The notes: generated by a model not told the origin, from the sequence alone. Shown: positions 38,074 through 46,301, counted from the stretch's first letter. The stretch: 64,000 nucleotides of DNA from Brevibacillus humidisoli (GCF_020923435.1 NZ_CP087263.1:1073970-1137969), one strand, 5' to 3'. A program made the numbers and translations.

Positions 38074-39606
38074 GTGAATATCTTACTTGTAACCTACTCA
38101 GCCTACCCTCGCATCGGTGGTCGCAGCACCTACATCTCCATCCTGAAACATTTGCTTGAACAGCACGGGCACACAGTGGACATTCTGGCACATGCTTCTG
38201 GTCTAAACGACGTCTATATCGTGGGCGGAAGACGGGTGAAGAAGGCTCCCCTCCGGAAGAGGGTGGCAGAATGGGTCGTGCCGCTGCTAAACAAACGATA
38301 CCCGAACTTGCCTCGCTGGATCGTCTGGCGAGAGACAGAACGCTGCTTTTTTGAAGAGGCGATTCGACAGTTTGACCTATCCCGCTATGACGTGATTCAT
38401 ACTCAAGATATTTTTTCATCGCTGGCCTGCCAGAGAGCGATTCGAGACAAACCGATTGTTGCTTCCTTCCACAATTGCAAGGTGGAGGAATGGCAAGTGA
38501 ATGAGGAGGCAGGAAAGAAACTGCCGATTGAGATGGCTTATGTGTCGCGAGAAGAATTGCTTAGTGTAGAGAGGCAGAAGCGGGTGATTGTTCCCAGCAG
38601 GTGGCTAAAAGATGCCTTTGTTCGTCTGGGAGCTTCAGCGGAAAAGTTTACCGTGATTCCATATGGAATGGACATCCCGCAGTTTCAGCAGAAAATGCGG
38701 CTGCCCACAGACGTGAAGAGGCCCGACTCTCCGCTGATCCTCTGTCCGGCTCGGCTGGTGCCGATCAAAGGACATACATTCTTGTTCGAGGCACTCCAGC
38801 GGTTGAAGGAAGTGGAATGCCGTTTCGTCTGCTGGGTAGCCGGAAGCGGGGTCCTGGAGCAGAAGTTGAAGCGGGAGGTAATCAACCGGGGCATCGACGA
38901 TGTGGTGCAGTTTATCGGCGGCAGGAGTGACCTGCCGGCGATTATGGCGTTTTCCGATATCGTGGTTTTGCCGACCCTGCATGATACGCTGCCGCTGGTG
39001 ATTATGGAAGCGCAGATCGCCGGAGTCCCTGTGGTATCAACTCATATCGGTGGAGTAACGGAGATGATTCAACACGATCGGACTGGATTCATTGGTCCCC
39101 CTCGCGACCCGGGCTACCTCTATCGGTCGCTTCGCTATCTGATCGAGAACAAACGGGAGCGGGAGAGATTGGCTGGCAACGCCTTGCAAGAAGCACTGGC
39201 CACCTATAGCGATGCACATATGATGAAACAAACATATACTCTCTACACGGAAGCCATTCATTCTCCCCCGACGATGGTTGAGCCTGCTGATTACACCAGT
39301 ATTGACGAGCAGTTGCTGGATCCTGTCCATCAGTTGGGGACTCGGTCCTTGTGTGAGGCGACTGGAACCCTTGTCGGTACAGTCCGTTCCTCAGATGGCC
39401 GCCCACTCCCGCATGCTGCCGTCCATCTTATGGATATATCCTGGGTGACGCTATCCGTCACACAATGTGATCAGGAAGGGCGGTTTGCGATTGCAGGGAT
39501 TCCCTCCGGCAAGTATGCAATCATCACTTCCGTTGGGGAACACTGGAATTCCTGTGACCTGGTGATTAGGGAGAACGAGGTGACTCTCTGTCATGCCCAA
39601 TTGTGA
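38074..39606 (+). CDS. GT4 glycosyltransferase fused to a carboxypeptidase-regulatory-like domain
   Basis: 510 residues from GTG 38074 (GTG 38062, overlapping the previous stop, is an alternative). The N-terminal 400 residues form a GT4 enzyme: ILLVTYSAYPRIGGRSTYI, FTVIPYGMDIPQF, LCPARLVPIKGHTFLFEAL, SDIVVLPTLHDTLPLVIMEA and GGVTEMI. Residues about 430-510 (GTVRSSDGRPLPHAAVHLMD, QEGRFAIAGIPSGKYAIITS) look like a CarboxypepD_reg beta-sandwich, a fold used for carbohydrate or protein contacts. The other GT4 at 33423 lacks it. The fusion is unusual in my knowledge. Confidence 0.82.
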   Translation: MNILLVTYSAYPRIGGRSTYISILKHLLEQHGHTVDILAHASGLNDVYIVGGRRVKKAPLRKRVAEWVVPLLNKRYPNLPRWIVWRETERCFFEEAIRQFDLSRYDVIHTQDIFSSLACQRAIRDKPIVASFHNCKVEEWQVNEEAGKKLPIEMAYVSREELLSVERQKRVIVPSRWLKDAFVRLGASAEKFTVIPYGMDIPQFQQKMRLPTDVKRPDSPLILCPARLVPIKGHTFLFEALQRLKEVECRFVCWVAGSGVLEQKLKREVINRGIDDVVQFIGGRSDLPAIMAFSDIVVLPTLHDTLPLVIMEAQIAGVPVVSTHIGGVTEMIQHDRTGFIGPPRDPGYLYRSLRYLIENKRERERLAGNALQEALATYSDAHMMKQTYTLYTEAIHSPPTMVEPADYTSIDEQLLDPVHQLGTRSLCEATGTLVGTVRSSDGRPLPHAAVHLMDISWVTLSVTQCDQEGRFAIAGIPSGKYAIITSVGEHWNSCDLVIRENEVTLCHAQL

Positions 39607-40444
39607 CCAGCCGCAACGGCAAACTACGATCTACCTGATTAGACACGGTGAGACTGATTGGAACCGGCAGTACCGCCTGCAGGGGCAAACCGATGTTCCG
39701 TTGAACAAAAAGGGGCGCGCACAGGCATGGCGAGTGGGGGGTAATCTTGCGATGTGTCAGGTGGATGCGATCTACTGCTCAGACCTGAAACGGGCGCAGC
39801 AGACAGCCAGCGTAATCTGTCAACGATTGAATGGTGTCCCGCTGTTCTGTACATCTAAGCTGCGGGAACGCGGGTTCGGTCCATGGGAAGGCCTGACCAG
39901 AGCAGAGATTCGCAAACGGGCTGGTCGTTTTAGGGCACTTAATCGGCTTCCGGGCGTCGAACCGTTGTCAGAGCTGCGATCACGCGCTTTACGCTGGCTA
40001 AAACAGATGGGCAGCATACATGAAGGACAGTGTATAGCTGCCGTGACTCATGGCGCCTTGATCAGGGCGCTGCTGGCGTATCTGGAACCGTCACCCATAC
40101 CCAGCATTTCGATCACCAATGGAAGTTGCATCAAGCTGCTTTACCGTGATGGACGCTGGCTGTGGAAAGGCTTCTGTTTCCATCCACCTTCACATATAAA
40201 ACATGAACAATCAAGACAAAGGAGGGATAAGATGAAGAAGCGGAGAAGACGATTGGTTCGTGGACTTCCACCAGAATTACGCGAAAAAAGAAATAGTATT
40301 TTCTTTGAGTCGCCGGAAGAGGAGAGCAAGCCGACGGGGCTTGGGACCGCTCCCAATACAGGTCCGGGAACGGCTCCCAATACAGGCCCCGGAACCGGCC
40401 CCGGGACCGGCCCGGGAACCAACCCATTTGCTGCCCAGGACTGA
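39593..40444 (+). CDS. Histidine-phosphatase (phosphoglycerate-mutase-like) with basic Gly/Pro/Thr-rich C-terminal extension
   Basis: 283 residues. The first ~205 form a histidine phosphatase: YLIRHGETDWN with phospho-acceptor His18, LQGQTDVPLNKKG, SDLKRAQQTA, ERGFGPWEG and the second catalytic His153 in THGAL. Such enzymes dephosphorylate sugar phosphates, alpha-ribazole phosphate or other small molecules. Without any stop, the frame then enters a basic stretch (KKRRRRLVRG) and tandem GTAPNTGPGT repeats. A strong RBS and ATG lie at that junction (40232), so two products are possible. The start overlaps the GT4 gene by 14 nt. Confidence 0.75.
   Translation: MPNCDQPQRQTTIYLIRHGETDWNRQYRLQGQTDVPLNKKGRAQAWRVGGNLAMCQVDAIYCSDLKRAQQTASVICQRLNGVPLFCTSKLRERGFGPWEGLTRAEIRKRAGRFRALNRLPGVEPLSELRSRALRWLKQMGSIHEGQCIAAVTHGALIRALLAYLEPSPIPSISITNGSCIKLLYRDGRWLWKGFCFHPPSHIKHEQSRQRRDKMKKRRRRLVRGLPPELREKRNSIFFESPEEESKPTGLGTAPNTGPGTAPNTGPGTGPGTGPGTNPFAAQD
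40232..40444 (+). CDS. Possible separately translated small basic Gly/Pro/Thr-repeat protein
   Basis: Within the phosphatase frame, AAAGGAGGG (40218-40226) lies six bases before ATG 40232, giving a 70-residue product in the same frame. It starts MKKRRRRLVRGLPPELREKR, continues with an acidic segment and ends in repeats of GTAPNTGP and GTGP. The RBS is stronger than that of the phosphatase itself. Either the phosphatase lost its stop codon and fused with this gene, or both full-length and short forms are made. No family was recognised; the composition is like small coat or surface proteins (inference). Confidence 0.5.
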   Translation: MKKRRRRLVRGLPPELREKRNSIFFESPEEESKPTGLGTAPNTGPGTAPNTGPGTGPGTGPGTNPFAAQD

Positions 40445-40482
40445 GGTAAAGACATTACAATCAAAAGCAAGCCAACAGTGAA

Positions 40483-40506
40483 GCCCTTTACGTACCCGTA
40501 AAGGGC
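40483..40506 (+). terminator. Hairpin after the glycan operon
   Basis: Perfect 10-bp stem GCCCTTTACG (40483-40492) with CGTAAAGGGC (40497-40506), 4-nt loop. The following CGTTCCT is only weakly T-rich, so it may be a modest terminator. Confidence 0.6.
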
Positions 40507-40591
40507 CGTTCCTGCTCGATCATAAAATCTAGTGTGAAAACAAATCTTAAGCAGTGATAGACGATCATCAATAGATAAAGGAGTTGCTGGG

Positions 40592-42481
40592 ATGAAAGCT
40601 GGCAGATGGTTCGCCTTTTCGCTGCTGGGCTTATTTGTGTTGGCGGCGGTGCTGGCCAACCTACTGAAGCCGGAATACGCCTACCTGCCGCCTACGGAAA
40701 AGGTGCTGAAAGCAGATAAGCCTGCCGGACAAGCAGTGGCAGCCAATCGCAGAGACGATGGACAAGTGGCGCTAGGAAGGCAAATGTTTTACCAGGAGAC
40801 ATTTGGAAATGAAGTGTTTCTTACAGACGTCATGGGACTTGTTGATGGTCCCTTCACCATTGCCAATGTGGCGAAAGCGATTGCAGGGCTTAGGGGTGAA
40901 GGGACAACCAACTTACAGGTCGAGTTGGCTGAAACCGTAACAGTGGGGGGGGAAACGTACCACAAGGGAACGAAAATCGACACAGGTATCGATGTACCAA
41001 AGGGAGCGTACGTTCCACTCGGGTTGCCGGTCAAATATGCCGAAGGTAAAGTAAAGGTAGGGATTAGCTGTGCTGCCTGTCACGCTACCGTCGACCCCAC
41101 GACTAAGCTGGTTGTAGAAGGGGCACCAAACACCGATCTGAATGCAGGCTTGCTGCTGGCGCTGGCGACCAATTCTGCCGCTTACTTCACGCATGCTGAT
41201 ATTGACAACCTGAAGAAGTACATGGGTCGCTCGAAGCGGGACGTGGCAACGGCTGACGGTAGAACTGACTCGCTTCCCGACCCTGACTTGCTGGAGCAGG
41301 CGGTTGATTCCGCGTTTGCTAGTTGGGCGCCAGGAAACTTCGATTCCACGATCGATCTCGTTGCCAATCCCTCTCAGATTCCGGATTCTTTTACACGCGG
41401 GGATCACCCGTACGGCTGGAGCGGCTTTGCCGCAGCGGGACCGTTCAAGGGATTAAGTTCGTTTTCCAGCAATGTCCACGCCCAGAACTCTGATCCATTA
41501 GCCCAGGTAGAGGCAAGTCGTCCTTTATTCGGATTGGATAAAGAAGTGTATTTTGGGACAATCCTGCAGAGAGCTGCCAATCCGAAGTATCGGTTCGATC
41601 CGAACAGTGGCCAGAAACCATCCGTGTTTTTTGCTGCTGTCGATCCTACACCAGGTGTACCTGGAATAAACGAGATGATCAAACCACCTACATTCCCCAA
41701 AGTTTCAGCAGTTGCTCCAGACGGTTTATACGTCAGTTCACCTGGCTATCGCGTCGGCGAGCAAGTGAATGCAATGGCTGCTTGGCAGAACACGCTCGAT
41801 CCACCCGCACCAAAAAGGAGTGGACAAGAGAAGGCGATTGCTCACGGCAGACAAGTATTCATCCGCGCTGGCTGCATTCGCTGTCACGCCGGGGGAGCGT
41901 TTACCAACAATCGGGTGATCCCGGCACCGGAGATCAAAACAGAACCGTCACGCGCCAAGGCTCTCAAAAAGACCGGTCTGATCTTTGCGAAAGAACCCAT
42001 GCTGTATTCGACTGATACCCCCGTACCAGTCCCGGACAATGCGCGGGCAGTGAGGGTTCCTGTTGCCCATGCTGACCAAGAGCAGGCGAAGCTCTCCTTT
42101 GCCCATGGTGATTCTCCGGGAGGTTACAAGGTCCCGGGCTTGTTAGGACTCTACTGGACAGCACCGTATCTGCACGATGGCGGGGTAGCCGTCGGTCCCG
42201 ACGCAAAACAGCATCTGGGCCTGTCCGGCACCATGCTAAAAGGGATTCAGCCTGATCCAGCCAACAGCTTGCGCGCATTAGTCGACAAACAGCTCCGCCA
42301 GCAAGTCGTCCAGGCCAACCGACGCTCTCCCCAGCTGCAAAAGACACATGCGCAGGGGATCGGACACGAGTTTTGGGTGGACGCCACGACTGGTTTCACC
42401 AGTGATGATCAGCAGGCACTGGTTCAATACCTGCTTTCACTTTCCGCAGTTGAGGAGGAAGGACAACGAAGTGGAAAATGA
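40592..42481 (+). CDS. Membrane-anchored di-haem c-type cytochrome
   Basis: 629 residues. One N-terminal hydrophobic helix (about 6-25) anchors or exports it; the rest would be outside the membrane. Two haem-binding motifs: CAACH at 160-164 and CIRCH at 428-432. The later GLLGLYWTAPYLHDGGVAVG segment is typical of MauG/cytochrome c peroxidase-type proteins, and the overall size is near that of RoxA-like di-haem oxygenases. Substrate and partner are unknown. A CcdC-like biogenesis protein is encoded at 57344. It has its own unit, with a terminator on each side. Confidence 0.8.
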   Translation: MKAGRWFAFSLLGLFVLAAVLANLLKPEYAYLPPTEKVLKADKPAGQAVAANRRDDGQVALGRQMFYQETFGNEVFLTDVMGLVDGPFTIANVAKAIAGLRGEGTTNLQVELAETVTVGGETYHKGTKIDTGIDVPKGAYVPLGLPVKYAEGKVKVGISCAACHATVDPTTKLVVEGAPNTDLNAGLLLALATNSAAYFTHADIDNLKKYMGRSKRDVATADGRTDSLPDPDLLEQAVDSAFASWAPGNFDSTIDLVANPSQIPDSFTRGDHPYGWSGFAAAGPFKGLSSFSSNVHAQNSDPLAQVEASRPLFGLDKEVYFGTILQRAANPKYRFDPNSGQKPSVFFAAVDPTPGVPGINEMIKPPTFPKVSAVAPDGLYVSSPGYRVGEQVNAMAAWQNTLDPPAPKRSGQEKAIAHGRQVFIRAGCIRCHAGGAFTNNRVIPAPEIKTEPSRAKALKKTGLIFAKEPMLYSTDTPVPVPDNARAVRVPVAHADQEQAKLSFAHGDSPGGYKVPGLLGLYWTAPYLHDGGVAVGPDAKQHLGLSGTMLKGIQPDPANSLRALVDKQLRQQVVQANRRSPQLQKTHAQGIGHEFWVDATTGFTSDDQQALVQYLLSLSAVEEEGQRSGK

Positions 42482-42566
42482 TCGGACGATCGAATGTGCT
42501 ACCTTGTCTCAACCGGTCAAACGGCAATTGGACGAGCAAGGTAGGAGCCGGAAGTTTTTTACGGAT

Positions 42567-42594
42567 GCCCCTTTTTTAAAAGGGGTGTTTTTTT
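42567..42594 (+). terminator. Terminator after the cytochrome gene
   Basis: CCCCTTTT (42568-42575) pairs with AAAAGGGG (42578-42585); the downstream run TGTTTTTTT reaches 42594. Confidence 0.8.
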
Positions 42595-42602
42595 GCTTGA
42601 AG

Positions 42603-42632
42603 TTGTTCGATCGATTATCATGGAAATATTAT
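42603..42632 (+). promoter_or_regulatory. Possible sigma-A promoter of the EamA gene
   Basis: TTGTTC (42603-42608), 18-bp spacer, TATTAT (42627-42632), 57 bp ahead of the ATG and just after the terminator. Confidence 0.4.
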
Positions 42633-42688
42633 CCTTGTCGCAACAGGTAGTAAAGAGAAGGGTGCAGGGGAGATAGGAGGAGAGTCTG

Positions 42689-43588
42689 ATGATTGGGGCG
42701 TACATGCAACTGGCGCTTTCGATGGCCTTTGTTGGCGGCAATATAGCGATCGGCAAGATGATTGTGGAAGAAGTGCCGGTTTTCTTGTTTTCAGAGATCA
42801 GGTTTTTGATTGCATCAGCGATCTTGCTTCCGCTGTTGATGGCCCGGGGAGAGGGGCGATTCAAACTACCGCTGTCCGGATGGAAAGAGATGGGGTTGCA
42901 GGCCTTTTTCGGAGTGTTTTTGTTTAGCCTGTTTATGCTGTACGGGGTGCAGTATACCACAGCAACGGCAGCCGGGATTATCACCAGTACGGTACCTGCC
43001 TTTATCGCCCTGTTTTCGTTGTGGCTGCTGCGAGAGAAATTGACCCGAAATCGGATGTTTGCGATCTTGTTTTCCGTGCTCGGCATTGCCTTGATCACGT
43101 TTCAGGCAGGTGGAGTGGTACTGGATGCCGCTCAGATGCTGGGTAATCTCCTCGTGCTGCTCGCTGTGGCAGCGGAGGCGCTGTTTACCATATTCGCCAA
43201 ACGGTTAGCCGGACAGGTGACGCCGTTCCAACTGGCGGCAGGGGTGAACCTGTTTGGACTGCTTTTCTTTTTGCCATTCGCTGTCTGGGAGTTTGTTTGG
43301 TTTGATCTCGGCAGTATTTCGGCGGCTGTCTGGGGAATGATTGCCTTTTACGCCGTTACAGCCAGTGTGCTCTCGTTTGTCCTGTGGTACTTTGGCGTAG
43401 GAAAAGTACCTGCATCCGTCGCCGGCCTGTTTACCGGAGTGATGCCGATCAGTGCTGCGCTAGTCTCTATTCTGTTTCTTGGGGAGCAGTTCCACTGGTT
43501 CCACGGAATCGGGATGATCCTTGTGCTGGCCGCTATTGTTGTCGGGACCCGGCAAAACGATCAGAGGGCATCGGTGGAGATGAGCTAA
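42689..43588 (+). CDS. EamA-family (DMT) transporter
   Basis: 299-residue protein with ten hydrophobic segments in two homologous EamA halves (1-150 and 155-290); each half has the typical pattern, for example FSEIRFLIASAILLPLL early and YTTATAAGIITSTVPAFIALFSLWLLREKL at the end of repeat one. Members export amino acids, nucleosides or other metabolites; the substrate is unknown here. AGGAGGAGAG precedes the ATG. Monocistronic by context. Confidence 0.85.
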   Translation: MIGAYMQLALSMAFVGGNIAIGKMIVEEVPVFLFSEIRFLIASAILLPLLMARGEGRFKLPLSGWKEMGLQAFFGVFLFSLFMLYGVQYTTATAAGIITSTVPAFIALFSLWLLREKLTRNRMFAILFSVLGIALITFQAGGVVLDAAQMLGNLLVLLAVAAEALFTIFAKRLAGQVTPFQLAAGVNLFGLLFFLPFAVWEFVWFDLGSISAAVWGMIAFYAVTASVLSFVLWYFGVGKVPASVAGLFTGVMPISAALVSILFLGEQFHWFHGIGMILVLAAIVVGTRQNDQRASVEMS

Positions 43589-43693
43589 TTCTCTATTTCC
43601 GCATGCGGGGGTAACGCAGCATGCTCGTGTCGTATAAAACCAAGCGGGATGGCTAATGGTAAAAGTGATACCTGATACCCGGAGGGAATAATC

Positions 43694-43846
43694 ATGCCAA
43701 GACCAAACAACAAACGTCCCAACGATCAGCAGCGGTTGTCACAGGAATATCTTGCCAAGCAGCCGCAACCGGTGGAGGCTGGCAAAGAGATGTACACGGA
43801 ACAAGTGAAGCCGATCGCTTCTGTTCAACGGAAAGAGACCACATAG
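43694..43846 (+). CDS. Small hydrophilic protein, 50 residues, unknown
   Basis: ATG 43694 follows CCGGAGGGAATAATC and the frame ends at TAG 43846, just before a strong terminator, so this is a convincing short gene. The product starts MPRPNNKRPNDQQRLSQEYL and is rich in Gln, Lys, Pro and Asn with no hydrophobic segment. It is likely disordered. Small hydrophilic proteins of this sort are common in spores, but I recognise no family. Confidence 0.6.
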   Translation: MPRPNNKRPNDQQRLSQEYLAKQPQPVEAGKEMYTEQVKPIASVQRKETT

Positions 43847-43857
43847 CCTAAGCCCCC

Positions 43858-43890
43858 CGAAAAAGGACGCACTCTAGGCGTCCTTTTTCG
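43858..43890. terminator. Strong bidirectional terminator
   Basis: Perfect 13-bp stem CGAAAAAGGACGC (43858-43870) with GCGTCCTTTTTCG (43878-43890), 7-nt loop, A-run on one side and T-run on the other. Confidence 0.88.
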
Positions 43891-44082
43891 TGCTATTGCC
43901 GGATTTTTTACAACTGCCTGCCTATCTTGCAGGGAAGAGGAGAATGGTATGCGTGAAATCATGCCGTTATGTTGGCTTCAGCTCGGGATTACGCAGGTTT
44001 TGGTTTAGTTGCCTCCCACTCTTTGTTACAATGGTGAGGCAAGCGAACGTTTGCCGAGCCAAGCGAGAAAGTGAGAGGCTGT

Positions 44083-44727
44083 ATGAGAATCGATCCACAA
44101 ATATTGGAAGCATTCCTGCGTGAGGTTCAACTGGAAAGCCCGTCGCCAGACGATCCGGTGATTGTTCGGCACACACCGGAGCCATGGGAACTGGTTGGTA
44201 CCGGCAACTACGCTGGTGTATTCGGTCACCCCGATTACCCGGATGTAGTAGTGAAACTGTACGCTCCCGGTCGCCCGGGGATTGAGCAGGAGCGCGAAGT
44301 GTACCGAAAACTGGGTGAGTCACGCTACTTTCCTGTCTGCTATCAGACAGGTGACGATTACCTGGTGATCAAACGGATGAGGGGCATCTCCCTTTACGAG
44401 TGTGTTCTATACGGAATTCCGATTCCGCCACAGGTGATTCAGGATGTGGAGGATGCTCTGGATGAGGCACGCTCAAAAGGCTTGTTTCCCCACGATGTTC
44501 ACGGTAAAAACGTGCTGATGTACCAGGGACGAGGCTATTTAATAGACGTCTCTGACTACTACAAACAGCAGGTGGATACCAAGTGGCGTGATCTTCGGCG
44601 GGCGTACTACAAGATCTACCTGCCGTTTTTAAAAGACCGCGGGTGGAAAATACGCCCTTGGCTGTTGGAAGCCGTTCGAAAAGGGTACCGCTACTACAGC
44701 AAGTTGAAGAGATGGTTGAAAAAGTAG
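44083..44727 (+). CDS. Minimal protein-kinase-like protein (YrzF/YbdM type)
   Basis: 214-residue protein with a shortened kinase fold. Gly loop LVGTGNYAGVFG, a candidate ATP-binding Lys in DVVVKLYAPG, a Glu in the EQEREVY helix, catalytic-loop-like HDVHGKNVLM (in place of HRD..N) and a metal-site DVSDY (in place of DFG). The C-lobe is small and ends in a basic tail. It resembles the short YrzF/YbdM kinases of B. subtilis, some of which are linked to sporulation. ATG 44083 is preferred over GTG 44071 on RBS spacing. Confidence 0.65.
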   Translation: MRIDPQILEAFLREVQLESPSPDDPVIVRHTPEPWELVGTGNYAGVFGHPDYPDVVVKLYAPGRPGIEQEREVYRKLGESRYFPVCYQTGDDYLVIKRMRGISLYECVLYGIPIPPQVIQDVEDALDEARSKGLFPHDVHGKNVLMYQGRGYLIDVSDYYKQQVDTKWRDLRRAYYKIYLPFLKDRGWKIRPWLLEAVRKGYRYYSKLKRWLKK

Positions 44728-44751
44728 GAAATCGGCGAAAAACCGCCTTGG

Positions 44752-44781
44752 TTGCCTGCGTCAGACGAGCTGTGATACAAT
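44752..44781 (+). promoter_or_regulatory. Sigma-A promoter upstream of lspA
   Basis: TTGCCT (44752-44757), 18-bp spacer, TACAAT (44776-44781), about 75 bp before the lspA start. Confidence 0.6.
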
Positions 44782-44855
44782 GGCGGGTGTTCTTAGATTG
44801 GTAGAGATTAGGCAGCACATACGTTACAAACCGTGTGTGGAGGAGGACCAATAAT

Positions 44856-45314
44856 TTGTACTACTACTTGATTGCTCTTGTTATCGTGGCTCTTGATCAA
44901 TGGACCAAGTATCTGGTAGTCAGCAGAATGGAGTTAGGAGAATCAATCCCGCTGCTCCCTGACATCTTCCACCTCACCTCGCATCGCAATATGGGGGGCG
45001 CATTCGGCATCTTGCAGAATCAGCGAACGTTGTTCATCGTCATTACAGTAGTGGTGGTGATCGGCATCGTCGTCGCCCTTTACCGGATTGGCCGTAAACA
45101 GCCGCGCGTCTCGACGGCATTGGCCTTGGTGCTCGGAGGAGCAGTCGGCAACTTCATCGACCGTGTCACTACGGGAAAAGTGGTTGACTTCCTGGACTTT
45201 ACCTTGATTAAGTTTCCGATCTTCAACATCGCTGATGCAGCGATCACGATCGGGGTTGCTCTGCTGTTGCTGGACGTCTTTCTCGATTCGCGGCGTACCC
45301 GGCGAGAAGCTTAA
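44856..45314 (+). CDS. lspA: Lipoprotein signal peptidase (signal peptidase II)
   Basis: Four-helix membrane aspartyl protease that removes the signal peptide of prolipoproteins after diacylglyceryl addition. The start is TTG 44856, because GGAGGAGG (44839-44846) lies ten bases upstream; a GTG at 44835 would put the RBS inside the gene. 152 residues. Catalytic aspartates lie in GGAVGNFIDRV and FNIADAAITIG; VALDQWTKYLV and NMGGAFGIL are conserved. Followed by the rluD-type gene, a common pairing. Confidence 0.94.
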   Translation: MYYYLIALVIVALDQWTKYLVVSRMELGESIPLLPDIFHLTSHRNMGGAFGILQNQRTLFIVITVVVVIGIVVALYRIGRKQPRVSTALALVLGGAVGNFIDRVTTGKVVDFLDFTLIKFPIFNIADAAITIGVALLLLDVFLDSRRTRREA

Positions 45315-45341
45315 AAAACGTGAGACGACAGGAGTATGACC

Positions 45342-46268
45342 ATGAGCGAACAAGCCTTGTTTGAACGACATGACTGGACCGTGGAGCGGACGAATCAGGG
45401 GGAGAGGATCGACAAGTTTATTACCGGGCAGCAGGAGGATTGGTCACGTTCCCAGGTACAGGCTTGGATCAAAGAAGGACGGGTAACTGTAAACGGCGAT
45501 ACCGTGAAAAGCAACTACAAGGTGGCAGAGGACGATGAAGTGACGCTGCGCGTCCCCCCACCGCGGGAGTTGGCGATTGAACCGGAGGCCATCCCTCTGC
45601 ATATCGCCTACGAGGACAGCGATGTGATCGTCGTCAACAAACCGCGGGGGCTTGTGGTTCATCCGGCACCAGGACACTACAGCGGGACGCTGGTGAACGG
45701 ACTATTGTACCACTGCAAGGATTTGTCGGGAATCAATGGTGTGCTCCGACCGGGTATTGTCCACCGCATCGACAAAGACACCTCCGGATTGTTGATGGCA
45801 GCCAAAAATGACAAAGCTCACCTCAGTTTGGCTGAGCAGTTAAAAGAACATACGGTGAACCGCAAGTATGTGGCTGTTGTTCACGGAGTGATTCCGCACG
45901 AGATGGGAACCATCGATGCCCCGATTGGCCGTGATCCCAAGAACCGGCAGCAGATGGCTGTTGTCTTTGAAAACAGCAAATCGGCTGTCACTCACTTTGT
46001 CGTACAGCACCGCTTCAAACAGCACACCTTGGTGGAGCTGAAGCTGGAAACGGGCCGTACCCACCAGATTCGCGTACATATGAAATACATCGGCTATCCG
46101 CTGGTGGGCGATCCCAAGTATGGACCGAAAAGCGATCTTGACTTTCCGGGACAGGCCCTGCACGCGGCAACACTTGGTTTTCGCCATCCACGCAGCGGTG
46201 AGTACCTCGAGTTTGAGGCACCGCTGCCCGATGATATGAAAAAATTGATCGCTGTTCTCAATCAATAA
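45342..46268 (+). CDS. rluD: RluD-family 23S rRNA pseudouridine synthase (YlyB)
   Basis: 308-residue pseudouridine synthase with an N-terminal S4 domain (about 15-75, RIDKFITGQQEDWSRSQVQAWIKEG) and the catalytic core. The catalytic Asp lies in GIVHRIDKDTSGLLM. GRTHQIRVHMKYIGYPLVGD is the usual closing motif. ATG 45342 has AGGAG seven bases upstream; an ATG six bases earlier is too close. It precedes pyrR, as ylyB does in B. subtilis. Confidence 0.92.
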   Translation: MSEQALFERHDWTVERTNQGERIDKFITGQQEDWSRSQVQAWIKEGRVTVNGDTVKSNYKVAEDDEVTLRVPPPRELAIEPEAIPLHIAYEDSDVIVVNKPRGLVVHPAPGHYSGTLVNGLLYHCKDLSGINGVLRPGIVHRIDKDTSGLLMAAKNDKAHLSLAEQLKEHTVNRKYVAVVHGVIPHEMGTIDAPIGRDPKNRQQMAVVFENSKSAVTHFVVQHRFKQHTLVELKLETGRTHQIRVHMKYIGYPLVGDPKYGPKSDLDFPGQALHAATLGFRHPRSGEYLEFEAPLPDDMKKLIAVLNQ

Positions 46269-46272
46269 ACAA

Positions 46273-46301
46273 TTGACAGTGGTGTCGAAGCATGTCATAA
46301 T
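46273..46301 (+). promoter_or_regulatory. Sigma-A promoter of the pyr operon
   Basis: Perfect -35 TTGACA (46273-46278), 17-bp spacer, -10 CATAAT (46296-46301). It lies immediately after the rluD stop and before the first PyrR attenuator. Confidence 0.82.
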
